Assembly (NCBI RefSeq): GCF_002250655.1
Contig: NZ_NOZR01000007.1
Coordinates: 170,839 to 234,838, forward strand
Direction: 5' to 3'
Origin: Mycolicibacterium sphagni
GTDB taxonomy: Bacteria > Actinomycetota > Actinomycetes > Mycobacteriales > Mycobacteriaceae
Length of the DNA: 64,000 nucleotides
In this document: one piece after another, positions 18,282 through 27,802 of the stretch
Layout: every line of letters starts with the position of its first letter
How positions within the stretch are numbered: position 1 is the stretch's first letter
Made by a program: the position numbers and the translations under genes
The notes under the pieces: generated by a model
Database searches by the model: none
What the model was told of the DNA's origin: nothing
Seen by the model: the letters and a program-made list of their open reading frames with translations, nothing else

Positions 18282-18338
18282 AATCAGCAAGTCTACGGAA
18301 GTAACCGCAGGTGTGCGTACTCGTGCAGGTCTGACACC

Positions 18339-19547
18339 ATGATGGCCGTGTCGAACAGCCCCAGACCCCCTATCGTCGCCATGGTCGGCGGCGGGCAGCT
18401 GGCCCGGATGACCCACCAGGCCGCGATCGCCCTCGGTCAGAGCCTGCGGGTGCTGGCCGTCAGCCCCGACGATCCGGCTGCCCAGGTGGCTCCCGACGTG
18501 GTGATCGGCTCCCACACCGACCTGGATGCGCTGCGCCGGGCGGCCCAGGGTGCCGCCGCGCTGACCTTCGACCACGAACACGTGCCGACCGAGCTGCTCG
18601 ACGCGCTGGTTGCCGACGGTGTGACGGTGGCGCCGCCGCCGGAGGCCCTGGTGCACGCCCAGGACAAGCTGGTGATGCGGCGCAAGCTGGAGGCGCTGGG
18701 CGCACCGATCCCGCGGTTTGCCGCGGTGTCTGGCGTCGACGACGTCGACGCGTTCGCCGCTGCCGTCGGCGGGCCGGTGGTCGTCAAGACCGTGCGCGGT
18801 GGCTACGACGGCCGTGGTGTGGTGCTCACTCGGGATCTGGCCCATGCCCGTGAAGTGGTCGCGGGGTACCTGGCCGACAACGTGCCTGTGCTGCTCGAGG
18901 AGCGTGTGTCGATGCGTCGTGAGCTATCGGCGCTGGTGGCCCGCTCGCCGTTCGGTCAAGGCGCGGCCTGGCCGATCGTGGAGACGGTCCAGCGCGACGG
19001 GATTTGCGTCACCGTCGTGGCGCCCGCGCCCGGATTGTCCGACAAGCTGGCGGGGGAGGCCGAGCAGCTCGGGCTGCGGCTGGCCGCCGAACTCGGGGTG
19101 GTCGGCGTGCTGGCCGTCGAGCTGTTCGAGACGACCGCGGGCACGCTGCTGGTCAACGAGCTGGCCATGCGGCCGCACAATTCCGGGCACTGGACCATGG
19201 ATGGCGCGGTGACCAGCCAATTCGAACAGCATCTGCGGGCCGTCCTGGACTATCCGTTGGGCGATACCCGGCCGATCGCGCCCGTGACGGTAATGGCGAA
19301 CGTACTGGGTGCGGCGCAGACCCCGGCGATGGGTGTCGACGAGCGGTTGCATCACCTGTTCGGCCGGATTCCGGAGGCGAAAGTCCACCTGTACGGCAAG
19401 GGTGAACGCCCAGGTCGCAAGGTGGGCCACGTCAATATCGTGGGCGACGCCGATTCTGACGTGAATCGGGTACGTGAACGGGCCGAACGAGCGGCACACT
19501 GGTTATCGCACGCAGAGTGGACGGACGGATGGGACGGGCATGCCTAG
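18339..19547 (+). CDS. purK: 5-(carboxyamino)imidazole ribonucleotide synthase PurK
   Basis: 402 residues, ATP-grasp fold. The N-terminus '[22 protein letters not shown]' is diagnostic of PurK. The middle has '[17 protein letters not shown]', the ATP-binding loop, and '[27 protein letters not shown]' carries the metal and ATP ligands. The enzyme converts AIR to N5-CAIR with ATP and bicarbonate in purine synthesis. It overlaps purE by 8 bp, so the two consecutive pathway steps are co-translated. The last 35 residues are a charged tail. Confidence 0.95.
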   Translation: MMAVSNSPRPPIVAMVGGGQLARMTHQAAIALGQSLRVLAVSPDDPAAQVAPDVVIGSHTDLDALRRAAQGAAALTFDHEHVPTELLDALVADGVTVAPPPEALVHAQDKLVMRRKLEALGAPIPRFAAVSGVDDVDAFAAAVGGPVVVKTVRGGYDGRGVVLTRDLAHAREVVAGYLADNVPVLLEERVSMRRELSALVARSPFGQGAAWPIVETVQRDGICVTVVAPAPGLSDKLAGEAEQLGLRLAAELGVVGVLAVELFETTAGTLLVNELAMRPHNSGHWTMDGAVTSQFEQHLRAVLDYPLGDTRPIAPVTVMANVLGAAQTPAMGVDERLHHLFGRIPEAKVHLYGKGERPGRKVGHVNIVGDADSDVNRVRERAERAAHWLSHAEWTDGWDGHA

Positions 19548-20049
19548 CAGCACTCCTCTGGTCGGCTTGATCATGGGGTCGGACAGCGACTGGCCGGTAA
19601 TGGAAGCCGCCGCCGAGGCGCTGGCCGAATTCGAGGTGCCGTTCGAGGTCGGCGTGGTGTCGGCGCATCGCACACCGGGCCGGATGCTCGACTACGCACG
19701 CGGCGCGGCCGGTCGCGACATCCAGGTGATCATCGCCGGCGCAGGCGGGGCAGCCCATCTGCCGGGAATGGTGGCCTCAGCCACACCGCTGCCGGTGATC
19801 GGGGTACCGGTGCCGCTGGCCAAGCTCGATGGACTGGATTCGCTGCTGTCCATCGTGCAGATGCCCGCCGGTGTGCCGGTGGCCACGGTCTCGATCGGCG
19901 GCGCACGCAACGCCGGGTTGTTGGCGGTGCGCATTTTGGCTGCCTCGGACGTGGCGTTGCGCAAGCGCATGGAGAGCTTTCAAGACGACCTGGAAGCCCA
20001 GGTCCTGGAGAAGGATCGAGCGCTGCGGGAGCGATTACTCGGTGAGTGA
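19540..20049 (+). CDS. purE: N5-carboxyaminoimidazole ribonucleotide mutase PurE
   Basis: 169 residues from ATG 19540; an in-frame extension further upstream overlaps purK and is not used. '[13 protein letters not shown]' binds substrate phosphate, 'SAHRTPGRM' holds the catalytic His, and '[16 protein letters not shown]' follows, all standard for class I PurE. It isomerises N5-CAIR to CAIR directly after PurK. Confidence 0.95.
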   Translation: MPSSTPLVGLIMGSDSDWPVMEAAAEALAEFEVPFEVGVVSAHRTPGRMLDYARGAAGRDIQVIIAGAGGAAHLPGMVASATPLPVIGVPVPLAKLDGLDSLLSIVQMPAGVPVATVSIGGARNAGLLAVRILAASDVALRKRMESFQDDLEAQVLEKDRALRERLLGE

Positions 20050-20091
20050 CGACCCGAGTTAAAGTTACCGGCGAGTAGCAAGGAGGCTGTG

Positions 20092-21252
20092 ATGGCGGGA
20101 AATCCGGATTTCGACGTTTTCAAGCTGCCCGAGGAGCACGACGAACTGCGTGCTGCGATTCGGGCGCTGGCGGAAAAAGAGATCGCACCCTACGCGGCGG
20201 AGTGCGATGAGAACTCGCGCTTCCCGCAGGAGGCCCTGGATGCGCTGAACGCGTCGGGCTTCAACGCGGTGCATGTGCCGGAGGAGTACGGCGGTCAGGG
20301 TGCCGATTCGGTGGCGGCGTGCATCGTCATCGAGGAGGTCGCGCGGGTCGATGCGTCGGCGTCGCTGATCCCTGCCGTGAACAAGCTGGGCACCATGGGG
20401 TTGATCCTGCGCGGCTCGGAGGAACTCAAGCAGAAGGTGCTGCCGTCGATCGCCTCCGGCGAAGCGATGGCGTCCTATGCCCTCTCCGAGCGGGAGGCCG
20501 GCAGTGATGCGGCCTCCATGAGGACCCGCGCCAAGGCCGACGGCGACGACTGGATCCTCAACGGCGCCAAGGCCTGGATCACCAACGGCGGCAAGTCATC
20601 CTGGTACACGGTGATGGCGGTGACAGATCCTGACAAGGGCGCCAACGGCATTTCGGCGTTCATGGTCCACATCGACGACGAGGGCTTCACGATCGGTCCC
20701 AAGGAGCGCAAGCTCGGGATCAAGGGCTCGCCGACCACCGAGCTGTACTTCGAGAACTGCCGCATCCCAGGTGACCGGATCGTCGGAGAGCCGGGCACCG
20801 GGTTCAAGACGGCGTTGGCCACACTCGACCACACCCGCCCGACCATCGGCGCCCAAGCCGTTGGTATCGCCCAGGGCGCGCTCGATGCGGCGATCGCATA
20901 CACCAAGGACCGCAAGCAGTTCGGCACCTCGATCTCTGATTTCCAGGGTGTGCAGTTCATGCTCGCCGACATGGCGATGAAGGTCGAGGCGGCTCGGCTG
21001 ATGGTGTACTCGGCGGCCGCCCGTGCCGAGCGCGGTGAGCCGAATCTCGGCTTCATCTCGGCGGCCTCGAAGTGCTTTGCCTCCGATGTCGCCATGGAGG
21101 TGACCACCGACGCCGTGCAGTTGTTCGGCGGCGCCGGCTACACCGTGGACTTCCCGGTGGAGCGAATGATGCGTGATGCCAAGATCACTCAGATCTACGA
21201 GGGCACCAACCAGATTCAGCGCGTCGTGATGTCACGCGCGCTGCTGCGCTAG
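20092..21252 (+). CDS. fadE25: Acyl-CoA dehydrogenase (FadE25 type)
   Basis: 386 residues. Signatures are 'ALSEREAGSDAASM' (FAD/substrate region), 'WITNGGKSSWYTVMAV', 'RKQFGTSISDFQGVQFMLADM' and the C-terminal 'ITQIYEGTNQIQRVVMSRALL', where the Glu of YEGT is the catalytic base position. The enzyme oxidises acyl-CoA to enoyl-CoA with FAD. The ATG at 20092 is preferred over the adjoining GTG 20089 because 'aaggagg' at 20080-20086 is better spaced. It follows purE by 42 bp, as in M. tuberculosis (Rv3274c), and overlaps the 3' end of birA by 4 bp. Confidence 0.92.
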   Translation: MAGNPDFDVFKLPEEHDELRAAIRALAEKEIAPYAAECDENSRFPQEALDALNASGFNAVHVPEEYGGQGADSVAACIVIEEVARVDASASLIPAVNKLGTMGLILRGSEELKQKVLPSIASGEAMASYALSEREAGSDAASMRTRAKADGDDWILNGAKAWITNGGKSSWYTVMAVTDPDKGANGISAFMVHIDDEGFTIGPKERKLGIKGSPTTELYFENCRIPGDRIVGEPGTGFKTALATLDHTRPTIGAQAVGIAQGALDAAIAYTKDRKQFGTSISDFQGVQFMLADMAMKVEAARLMVYSAAARAERGEPNLGFISAASKCFASDVAMEVTTDAVQLFGGAGYTVDFPVERMMRDAKITQIYEGTNQIQRVVMSRALLR

Positions 21253-22034
21253 TCCGCGGGTCTCAGGTGGGTGATATCGCCCGCCGAGACCGTCGCCACC
21301 TCGGCGCCGGTATCGATGCTCAACCGGCCCAGGACGTCGATATCGACCGCGGTGCCGGTGATTTCACTGCCGCCGGGTAGGAGGGCGCGCACGTGGCTGC
21401 CCAGGGTGAGGCTGCGTTGCCGATAGTCCTCGGTGAGGCGCTGATCGGGGCCCCTCGCGGCTTGCCACTCCGCGATGCGGGTGGTTAGTTCGCGCAGGAT
21501 CGCCGTGACGAGAGCATCGCGGTCGAGCATCTCCGCACCCAGCATCTGCAATGAGGTGGCGCGGGGATCCGGTGCCTCCTCGGCGGTGAGGGTGACGTTC
21601 AGGCCGAGCCCCACCACGATCACCGGATCGGGGGCGGCGACTTCGGCCAGGATGCCGGCGAGCTTGCCGGTGCCCACCAGGACGTCGTTGGGCCACTTCA
21701 ATCCTGCTTCGATGCCGGTGCCTGCGCGCACCGCGTCGACCAGCGCCACGCCGGTGAGCAGCGGAAGCCAGCCCCAGCCCTCGGGGTCGACGCCGTCGGC
21801 GCCGACGCCGATCGACAGGGCGATCTGTGAGCGGGGCGGCGCCGACCAGCTGCGGCCATGGCGGCCACGTCCGGCGCTCTGGTGCTCGGCGAGCAGCACT
21901 GCGCCACGGATGTCCTCGCCCGCGGCATGGCGGGCCAACAGGTCGGCGTTCGTCGAACCGGTCGTGTCCACCACGTCGACGCGACGCACCGCAAGATCAG
22001 ACAGGGACGAGAGATTCAGCGGTGTGCGGCTCAC
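21249..22034 (-). CDS. birA: Biotin--[acetyl-CoA-carboxylase] ligase
   Basis: 261 residues: catalytic BPL domain with 'DTTGSTNADLLAR', 'EHQSAGRGRHGRSW' (the biotinyl-AMP loop), 'GLKWPNDVLV' and 'KLAGILAEV', then a small C-terminal SH3-like domain. There is no N-terminal DNA-binding domain, so this is a monofunctional ligase that biotinylates acyl-CoA carboxylases. It converges on fadE25 with a 4-bp overlap. Confidence 0.92.
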   Translation of the reverse strand: MSRTPLNLSSLSDLAVRRVDVVDTTGSTNADLLARHAAGEDIRGAVLLAEHQSAGRGRHGRSWSAPPRSQIALSIGVGADGVDPEGWGWLPLLTGVALVDAVRAGTGIEAGLKWPNDVLVGTGKLAGILAEVAAPDPVIVVGLGLNVTLTAEEAPDPRATSLQMLGAEMLDRDALVTAILRELTTRIAEWQAARGPDQRLTEDYRQRSLTLGSHVRALLPGGSEITGTAVDIDVLGRLSIDTGAEVATVSAGDITHLRPAD

Positions 22035-22096
22035 GCAGGCAGCCTACTGCCCGGTGGCGAGCAGTTCGGGTGCCGCAACTTACCGGTTGACGATGC

Positions 22097-22849
22097 TCAG
22101 CCGAGGTCGCGGGTGACCTTTTCGGTGGTCCGGCGTCGCTCGAGCGCGGCCGGGTCGGGATTTGCCACCTGAACCAGCGACGCGCCCACGACGAACACCG
22201 CGAGCAGGTTGGCCACGAGCTCATCAGGGGTTGACCACGGCAACGACGACATCACCCGATCCGTTGCAGTCAGACCCATGGCTTCGGCGGATCCGGCAGC
22301 GGCGGTCAGCACCTCGTCGGCTGACCTTCCGGCCAGCGCCGGACCCGGGCGGGATTCGGTGATGAACTGGTCGCCGTGCACCCGCACCGCGGTCGCATAG
22401 TCGGTTACGCCGATGGGGAGTTCGCTGGCGGGCTTGCCGAACGGATCAAGCGACAGCACCGCGACCTCACCGCCGGCGACCGCTTCGTCGGCCTCGTCCA
22501 GTCGCTCACGCGTGCATAACGCGATATCGGCCGTATCTGATGTCGCCGGCCCAGCGGCTCCTGCCCCTGCCAGCACGACCTCAGCGCCGATCCACCACAC
22601 GCCCAACAACACCGCTGCCGTCTGCCAGTGCGCCGGCAGCAGTACTGCAACCCGGGTGCCCGGCCCGGCGCCGAGTTCGTCGCGCAACAGGTTGGCCGTC
22701 TTCGCCGCCCAATTGGCCAGCGTCACTGACGACAACTCGATGCGCTCACCCGTCGCGTCGTCGTAGTAAGTGATTCGCGGGCCCATCGGGTCAGCTTTCA
22801 GCAGCGGATCCAGCACCGCCGCAGCCAGATTGGCCATCAGTTGACGCAC
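22097..22849 (-). CDS. TIGR03089-type actinobacterial protein (AMP-ligase-like fragment)
   Basis: 250 residues. The N-terminus ('DPLLKADPMGPRITYYDDATGERIELSSVTLANWAAKTANLL') resembles the N-terminal part of adenylate-forming enzymes, and 'PAHWQTAAVLLGVWWIGAEVVLAG' continues that similarity. The protein is half the usual ligase length and lacks the catalytic C-terminal domain. This short conserved form is known in actinobacteria as TIGR03089 and has no assigned function. Its start overlaps the end of lcp1 by 13 bp, so they are one operon. Confidence 0.75.
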   Translation of the reverse strand: MRQLMANLAAAVLDPLLKADPMGPRITYYDDATGERIELSSVTLANWAAKTANLLRDELGAGPGTRVAVLLPAHWQTAAVLLGVWWIGAEVVLAGAGAAGPATSDTADIALCTRERLDEADEAVAGGEVAVLSLDPFGKPASELPIGVTDYATAVRVHGDQFITESRPGPALAGRSADEVLTAAAGSAEAMGLTATDRVMSSLPWSTPDELVANLLAVFVVGASLVQVANPDPAALERRRTTEKVTRDLG

Positions 22850-24345
22850 TGGGGGTCATCGGACCCCGCGGTGATGATCGGCGAAGGCGGGGGAGCTGTG
22901 CCATCACCGGATTGGCCGGCTGCCTGCTCGACGGCCGCCGCAGACGTTGATTGCCGCGAGCCTTCCAGACCCGAACCGGGCCCGCTGTAGTCACTGGACA
23001 GCACCACCCGCACGGTACCCGCCGGAATCGCATCGACGGCCACCACGGGCAGTCCGCCAAGCTCCTTGGCGATGGCCTGGGCGCCCGGGTCGTCCTCCTT
23101 GGCCGCCTGCACCTGACTGCGCGTCACGTGCTCTTTGTCGTTGTTGCCGATGTCGCCCGCGCCAAAGCCCTTGGCGCTCAGCACGTCCGACACCGCAGCC
23201 GCCAGCCCGTTGATGTCGGTGTCGTTGACGACGTCAGCCTTTGTCTTGTCCGGCGAGTAGGCGATCTTCTCGGTCTTGCCCTCGTCCTGGTCGTGCAGCA
23301 GGCCGTCCACAAAATCATGTACCTGTGACGGATCGACCCGGACCACCGACTGCATGCCGTCGTCGCTCCAGCCGGCCTCGTCGAGCACCGGGATCGTCGC
23401 GAACGCCACGTTGCCGCCGGCGAGACCCTCGAGCTGCTTGATGAAATCCATGATGTCCCAGCCCGACGAGATCACCATCGTGCGCTGGATCGCGTCCTGC
23501 AGCTTGTTCAGTGTCGACGGACTGGTCAGGGTCTTACCCGAAATCACCTGGTGCGCCAGGGAAGCCATCACCACCTGCTGGCGGACCACGCGGTCCAGAT
23601 CGCCGCGGGGCAGATCGTGACGCTGGCGCACGAAGCTCAGCGCTTGCGGGCCGTTCAGCTTCTGCCAGCCGGCGGGGAAGTCGGCACCGGAAAGCGGTTC
23701 GTAGACAGCATCTTTCAGGCACACATCCACGCCGCCGAGCGCGTCGGTGATCAGCGAGAACCCGAGCAGCCCGATCTCGGCGTAATGGTCGACGGTGACG
23801 CCGGTCAGGTCGGCGACGGTCTTGATCAGTGCTTCGCGGCCGGCCTCGGTGGCTTTGGGTTCGGCTTCTGCCGGGTCCATGCCTTGCTGCTCGACCAGCT
23901 CCTTCATCTTCTCCAGCTTGACCTGGCCGTAGACGCCGTTGATCTTCGTCTTGTCCAGGCCGGGCGCCTTTACGTAGGAGTCGCGCGGGATCGAGATCGC
24001 GGTCGCGGACTTCCCGTTGTTGGGGATGCGCACCAAGATGATCGTGTCGGTGTTCGTCGACACGTCGTCGCCCGCGTGCAGGGTTGCCAGCTCGTCTTGG
24101 GACAACGGGTTGCCGTGGGCGTCGGTGCGGCTGTCCATGCCGACCAGCAGGATGTCGATAGCGCCGTCGGGCTCGCCGCCGCCGAGCGCCGCGGTGCTCA
24201 TGTGGAAGATGCCGTTTTCGAAGGACCGGATCTTGCCCCATGCGACACCTGTGCTCACCATCACCGCGACGGCGATGAGCGCGAGCACGGTGCGGGCCAC
24301 CGGCCGGGCGCCCGTCACGGACCTCGCTTCGGTGTCAGCAGGCAT
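22837..24345 (-). CDS. lcp1: LytR-CpsA-Psr family ligase (Lcp1, Rv3267 type)
   Basis: 502 residues with one N-terminal membrane helix (about 19-38). An extracytoplasmic LCP domain has 'DILLVGMDSRTD', 'NTDTIILVRIP', 'ISIPRDSYVKAPG', 'KINGVYGQ' and 'LSFVRQRHDLPRGDLDRVVRQQ', the Arg/Asp residues that bind polyprenyl pyrophosphate. A LytR_C domain occupies the last 130 residues. In mycobacteria the syntenic protein joins arabinogalactan to peptidoglycan. It is divergent from rmlD (67 bp apart), whose product supplies rhamnose for the same linker. Confidence 0.9.
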   Translation of the reverse strand: MPADTEARSVTGARPVARTVLALIAVAVMVSTGVAWGKIRSFENGIFHMSTAALGGGEPDGAIDILLVGMDSRTDAHGNPLSQDELATLHAGDDVSTNTDTIILVRIPNNGKSATAISIPRDSYVKAPGLDKTKINGVYGQVKLEKMKELVEQQGMDPAEAEPKATEAGREALIKTVADLTGVTVDHYAEIGLLGFSLITDALGGVDVCLKDAVYEPLSGADFPAGWQKLNGPQALSFVRQRHDLPRGDLDRVVRQQVVMASLAHQVISGKTLTSPSTLNKLQDAIQRTMVISSGWDIMDFIKQLEGLAGGNVAFATIPVLDEAGWSDDGMQSVVRVDPSQVHDFVDGLLHDQDEGKTEKIAYSPDKTKADVVNDTDINGLAAAVSDVLSAKGFGAGDIGNNDKEHVTRSQVQAAKEDDPGAQAIAKELGGLPVVAVDAIPAGTVRVVLSSDYSGPGSGLEGSRQSTSAAAVEQAAGQSGDGTAPPPSPIITAGSDDPQCVN

Positions 24346-24412
24346 CAGCCCAGGCTACTGGCGAGATGGGCGCAAGCCGGGTAGCTGAAACCGGCGTGCC
24401 AGACTCGTATTC

Positions 24413-25291
24413 GTGGCGGAAAGGATCGTGATCAGCGGGGCAGGCGGCCAGGTCGGGCGGTTTCTTGCAGGTGAGGCGGTGCGCCGGGGACGGCCCATCA
24501 GCGCGTTGACCCATCAGCAGTGGGATATTGCCGACCCGCTTGCAGCCGAGCGGTTCATCGCCGAAGGGGACCTGGTCGTCAACTGCGCGGCGATCGCAGG
24601 CGTCGACGCCGCCGAAGCCGACCCCGATACCGCTTATGCCGTCAACGCGACCGGACCCGAGAACCTCGCGCACGCCTGCGCCCGGGTCGGCGCGCAACTG
24701 GTGCACATTTCCACCGACTACGTCTTCGACGGTGCCCAACGGCACCCCTACGAGGTGGGCGACGATGTCGCGCCGCTCGGCGTCTACGGGCGTACCAAGC
24801 TCGCCGGCGAGTTGGCCGTGCTCGCGGCCATGCCTGACGCCCGCATCGTGCGCACCTCCTGGGTGTACACCGGCGGCGCCGGCAATGACGTGGTGGCCGC
24901 GCTGCGGCGGGCGGCCGCCGGCGACGGCACCGTCGATGCGGTGGACGACCAGACGGGTTCGCCCACCTACGTCAAAGACTTGGTCGATGCGCTGTTCGAA
25001 ATCGGCGAGGGGCACATTCGGGAGCCGATCCTGCACGTCGCCAACGAGGGTGCTTGCAGCCGGTACGAGCAGGCCAGGGCGGTTTTCGAAGAGCTGGGAG
25101 CAGACCCGCAACGGGTGCGGCCGGTCAGTGCGGCTCAGTCAGCGCGGCGGGCGCCGCGCCCGGCGTATTCGGCACTGGCGACGGCGATGTCGGTGCGAGC
25201 CGGGTTGACCCCGCTACGGCCGTGGCGCGCGGCGTTGGCCGAGGCGCTTGCCCGACCCGTCGACGACGGACAGTTACCCTCTACGCCGTGA
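24413..25291 (+). CDS. rmlD: dTDP-4-dehydrorhamnose reductase RmlD
   Basis: 292 residues from a GTG. 'IVISGAGGQVGRFL' is the NAD(P)H-binding motif; 'HISTDYVFDGAQ' and 'YGRTKLAGEL' supply the SDR catalytic Thr/Tyr-x3-Lys. It reduces dTDP-4-keto-L-rhamnose to dTDP-L-rhamnose, needed for the cell-wall linker. The stop overlaps the wbbL start (GTGA). This operon order rmlD-wbbL-manB matches Rv3266c-Rv3264c. Confidence 0.93.
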   Translation: MAERIVISGAGGQVGRFLAGEAVRRGRPISALTHQQWDIADPLAAERFIAEGDLVVNCAAIAGVDAAEADPDTAYAVNATGPENLAHACARVGAQLVHISTDYVFDGAQRHPYEVGDDVAPLGVYGRTKLAGELAVLAAMPDARIVRTSWVYTGGAGNDVVAALRRAAAGDGTVDAVDDQTGSPTYVKDLVDALFEIGEGHIREPILHVANEGACSRYEQARAVFEELGADPQRVRPVSAAQSARRAPRPAYSALATAMSVRAGLTPLRPWRAALAEALARPVDDGQLPSTP

Positions 25292-26163
25292 CGTCGAGCC
25301 GCCCCCTGACCGTGGTGACGGTGACGTACTCCCCGGGCTCGCATCTGGATCGCTTCCTGTCGTCGTTGACCGTGGCCACCGACCGCCCGCTGGCGGTGGT
25401 GTTGGCCGACAACGGCTCCACCGATGGAGCACCCGAGGAGGCGGTCGAGCGTTATCCCGGCACCCAGCTGCTGCGCACCGGCGGGAACCTCGGCTACGGC
25501 AGTGCCGCCAACCGCGGGGTGGCCACCGCGCCGGGCGACGACGAGTTCGTGATCGTGGCCAACCCCGACGTGGTGTGGGGTCCGAACAGCATCGACGAAT
25601 TGCTCGCAGCCGCTGAGCGCTGGCCGCGCGCGGGGACGTTGGGGCCGCTGATCCGAGACCCGGACGGCTCGGTCTACCCGTCGGCCCGCCATCTGCCCAG
25701 CCTGCTTCGCGGCGGTATGCACGCCGTCGTCGGATTCGTCTGGAAGAAGAACCCGTGGACGCGGGCCTACCGCCAGGAGTATCGCGAGCCCACCGAGCGG
25801 CCGGTGGGTTGGTTGTCCGGATCCTGTCTGTTGGTGCGCCGCGCGGCATTCGACCAGGTCGGGGGCTTCGACGAGCGCTTCTTCATGTACATGGAGGACG
25901 TCGATCTGGGTGACCGGCTGGGCGGGGCAGGCTGGCTCAACGTGTATGTGCCGTCGGCGGAGATCCTGCACGACAAGGGCCATTCGACCGGCCGGGATCC
26001 GGCCACCAACCTGCGCGCACATCACGAAAGCACCTACATTTATCTATCCGACCGTCATTTTGGCTGGTGGCGGGCGCCCCTTCGATGGACTATGAAGGGC
26101 GCGCTCAAAGTGCGATCCCGCGCCGCGGTACGGAAATCCCGGCGGGAGCTGGCGAGAAAGTAG
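25288..26163 (+). CDS. wbbL: Rhamnosyltransferase WbbL (decaprenyl-PP-GlcNAc L-rhamnosyltransferase)
   Basis: 291 residues from the GTG overlapping the rmlD stop; the longer upstream frame is not used. It is a GT2 enzyme with 'LTVVTVTYSPGSHLDRFL', 'VVLADNGSTDGAPEEAV', 'GYGSAANRGV', 'VANPDVVWG' and 'GWLSGSCLLVRRAAFDQVGGFDERFFMYMEDVDLGDRL', characteristic of rhamnosyltransferases. It transfers rhamnose from dTDP-rhamnose to GlcNAc-PP-decaprenol, making the disaccharide linker of arabinogalactan. The gene is essential in mycobacteria, where the syntenic gene is Rv3265c. Confidence 0.92.
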   Translation: MTSSRPLTVVTVTYSPGSHLDRFLSSLTVATDRPLAVVLADNGSTDGAPEEAVERYPGTQLLRTGGNLGYGSAANRGVATAPGDDEFVIVANPDVVWGPNSIDELLAAAERWPRAGTLGPLIRDPDGSVYPSARHLPSLLRGGMHAVVGFVWKKNPWTRAYRQEYREPTERPVGWLSGSCLLVRRAAFDQVGGFDERFFMYMEDVDLGDRLGGAGWLNVYVPSAEILHDKGHSTGRDPATNLRAHHESTYIYLSDRHFGWWRAPLRWTMKGALKVRSRAAVRKSRRELARK

Positions 26164-26171
26164 GGGGCCCG

Positions 26172-27257
26172 GTGAGTGAAGTTGATCCCTCCAAAGTCGA
26201 TGCAGTGGTGCTCGTCGGCGGAAAGGGCACACGGCTACGGCCGCTGACGGTGTCGGCTGCCAAACCGATGCTGCCCACCGCGGGCCTGCCCTTCCTGACT
26301 CACCTGCTGTCCCGGATCGCCGAGGCCGGCATCGAGCACGTGATCCTCGGTACGTCGTTCAAGGCCGCGACGTTCGAGAGCGAATTCGGCGATGGTTCCA
26401 AGCTCGGTCTACAGATCGAATACGTCGTCGAGGAACATCCGATGGGCACCGGCGGTGGCATCGCCAATGTGGTGCCGAAGCTGCGCAACGACACCGTGAT
26501 GGTGTTCAACGGAGACGTGCTGTCCGGCATGGACCTGCGGCAGATGCTGACCAGCCACCACGAGTCGCAGGCCGACCTGACCCTGCATCTGGTGCGAGTA
26601 AGCGACCCGCGCGCGTTCGGGTGTGTGCCCACCGATCCCGACGGTCGCGTGGAGGCGTTCCTGGAGAAGACTGAAGACCCGCCGTCCGACCAGATCAACG
26701 CCGGCACCTACATCTTCAAGCGCGAGATCGTCGAACAGATCCCGCGCGGGCGCGAGGTGTCGGTGGAGCGGGAAGTGTTCCCGGCGCTGCTGGCCGACGG
26801 CGTCAAGGTATGCGGTTACGTGGACTCCAGCTACTGGCGCGACATGGGCACACCGGAAGATTTCGTGCGCGGCTCGGCAGACCTGGTCCGCGGATTGGCG
26901 CCCTCGCCTGCGCTCGGCGGGCGGCGCGGGGAAAGCCTGGTGCACGACGGGGCCTCGGTGTCGCCCGGGGCGGTACTCGTCGGCGGGACGGTCGTGGGCC
27001 GCGGCGCCGAGATCGGGCCGGGGGTTCGCCTCGACGGCGCGATCATCTTCGACGGGGCGCGTATCGAGGCAGGTTCGGTGGTGGAGCGCTCGATCATCGG
27101 CGCGGGGGCGCGCATCGGGCCGCGCGCGCTGCTGCGCGACGCCATCATCGGCGACGGCGCCAACGTCGGCGCGCGCTGCGAACTGCTGCGCGGAGCCCGG
27201 GTCTGGCCCGGAGTGGTCCTCCCGGACTGCGGAATCCGTTACTCCTCGGACATTTAA
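26172..27257 (+). CDS. manB: Mannose-1-phosphate guanylyltransferase (Rv3264c type)
   Basis: 361 residues from GTG 26172. The nucleotidyltransferase domain opens with 'VLVGGKGTRLRPLTVSAAKPMLP', then 'EHPMGTGGGIANV' and 'VFNGDVLSGMD'. From about residue 265 a left-handed beta-helix built of hexapeptide repeats ('VLVGGTVVGRGAEIGPGV', 'RIEAGSVVERSIIG') follows. It makes GDP-mannose for lipomannan, LAM, PIMs and protein mannosylation. M. tuberculosis annotation calls this gene manB (formerly rmlA2); others use manC. Its product pairs with pmmA and manA further along. Confidence 0.9.
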   Translation: MSEVDPSKVDAVVLVGGKGTRLRPLTVSAAKPMLPTAGLPFLTHLLSRIAEAGIEHVILGTSFKAATFESEFGDGSKLGLQIEYVVEEHPMGTGGGIANVVPKLRNDTVMVFNGDVLSGMDLRQMLTSHHESQADLTLHLVRVSDPRAFGCVPTDPDGRVEAFLEKTEDPPSDQINAGTYIFKREIVEQIPRGREVSVEREVFPALLADGVKVCGYVDSSYWRDMGTPEDFVRGSADLVRGLAPSPALGGRRGESLVHDGASVSPGAVLVGGTVVGRGAEIGPGVRLDGAIIFDGARIEAGSVVERSIIGAGARIGPRALLRDAIIGDGANVGARCELLRGARVWPGVVLPDCGIRYSSDI

Positions 27258-27802
27258 GTCCGCGAGCGGCCGACCGCCACCAGATGGGCCACCGCGTCGT
27301 CGATGCCTTCGGGTAGTGCGTCGACCGGCCACCACCGCAGATCCAGCGATTCGTCACTGATCGCGATGACGGCGTCCATCGGCGCGCGGGCGATGAACTG
27401 CAGATCCAGATGGCGGGTGGGGACGCCCAGTGAGCACGTGAGCGCATGGACATGGATGGCGCCCAGCGCCGCATCGATGCGCAAGCCGTCGATACCGGAC
27501 TCCTCGGTCGCCTCCCGCATCGCCGCGGCGACGATATCGGTGTCGTCGGGCTCGCAGTGCCCGCCGAGCTGCACCCAGCGGCCCAGCCGCGGATGCAGGG
27601 TCAGCAGCACCTGATCGCCGGAGTCGGAGACCACCAACGCTGATGCGGTGATATGGCCTGGGACGCAGGCGCGTTCACATGCGTCGCTGCGCGCGTACAG
27701 GAAAGCCAGGACGGCTTGACGCAACGCGTCCTGGCCGGCGTCGGGGGCGTCCCACTGGGTCAGCAGCTCGATCGCCGAGTCCCGCACACCCGAGTACGTC
27801 AC
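27254..27802 (-). CDS. NUDIX hydrolase
   Basis: 182 residues from a GTG at 27802 that overlaps the fbiB stop (GTGA). The Nudix box reads '[25 protein letters not shown]', close to the canonical Gx5Ex7REUxEExGU. '[32 protein letters not shown]' precedes it. Substrate not predictable; Nudix enzymes hydrolyse nucleoside diphosphates linked to another moiety. It is the last gene of the fbiA-fbiB operon. The 3' end overlaps manB by 4 bp, tail to tail. Confidence 0.85.
   Translation of the reverse strand: MTYSGVRDSAIELLTQWDAPDAGQDALRQAVLAFLYARSDACERACVPGHITASALVVSDSGDQVLLTLHPRLGRWVQLGGHCEPDDTDIVAAAMREATEESGIDGLRIDAALGAIHVHALTCSLGVPTRHLDLQFIARAPMDAVIAISDESLDLRWWPVDALPEGIDDAVAHLVAVGRSRT

Noticed and set aside
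18282..18845. N-terminal extension of the GtrA-family frame, antisense to purK
   Set aside because: GC-rich antisense open frame; family homology begins at the GTG at 18281.
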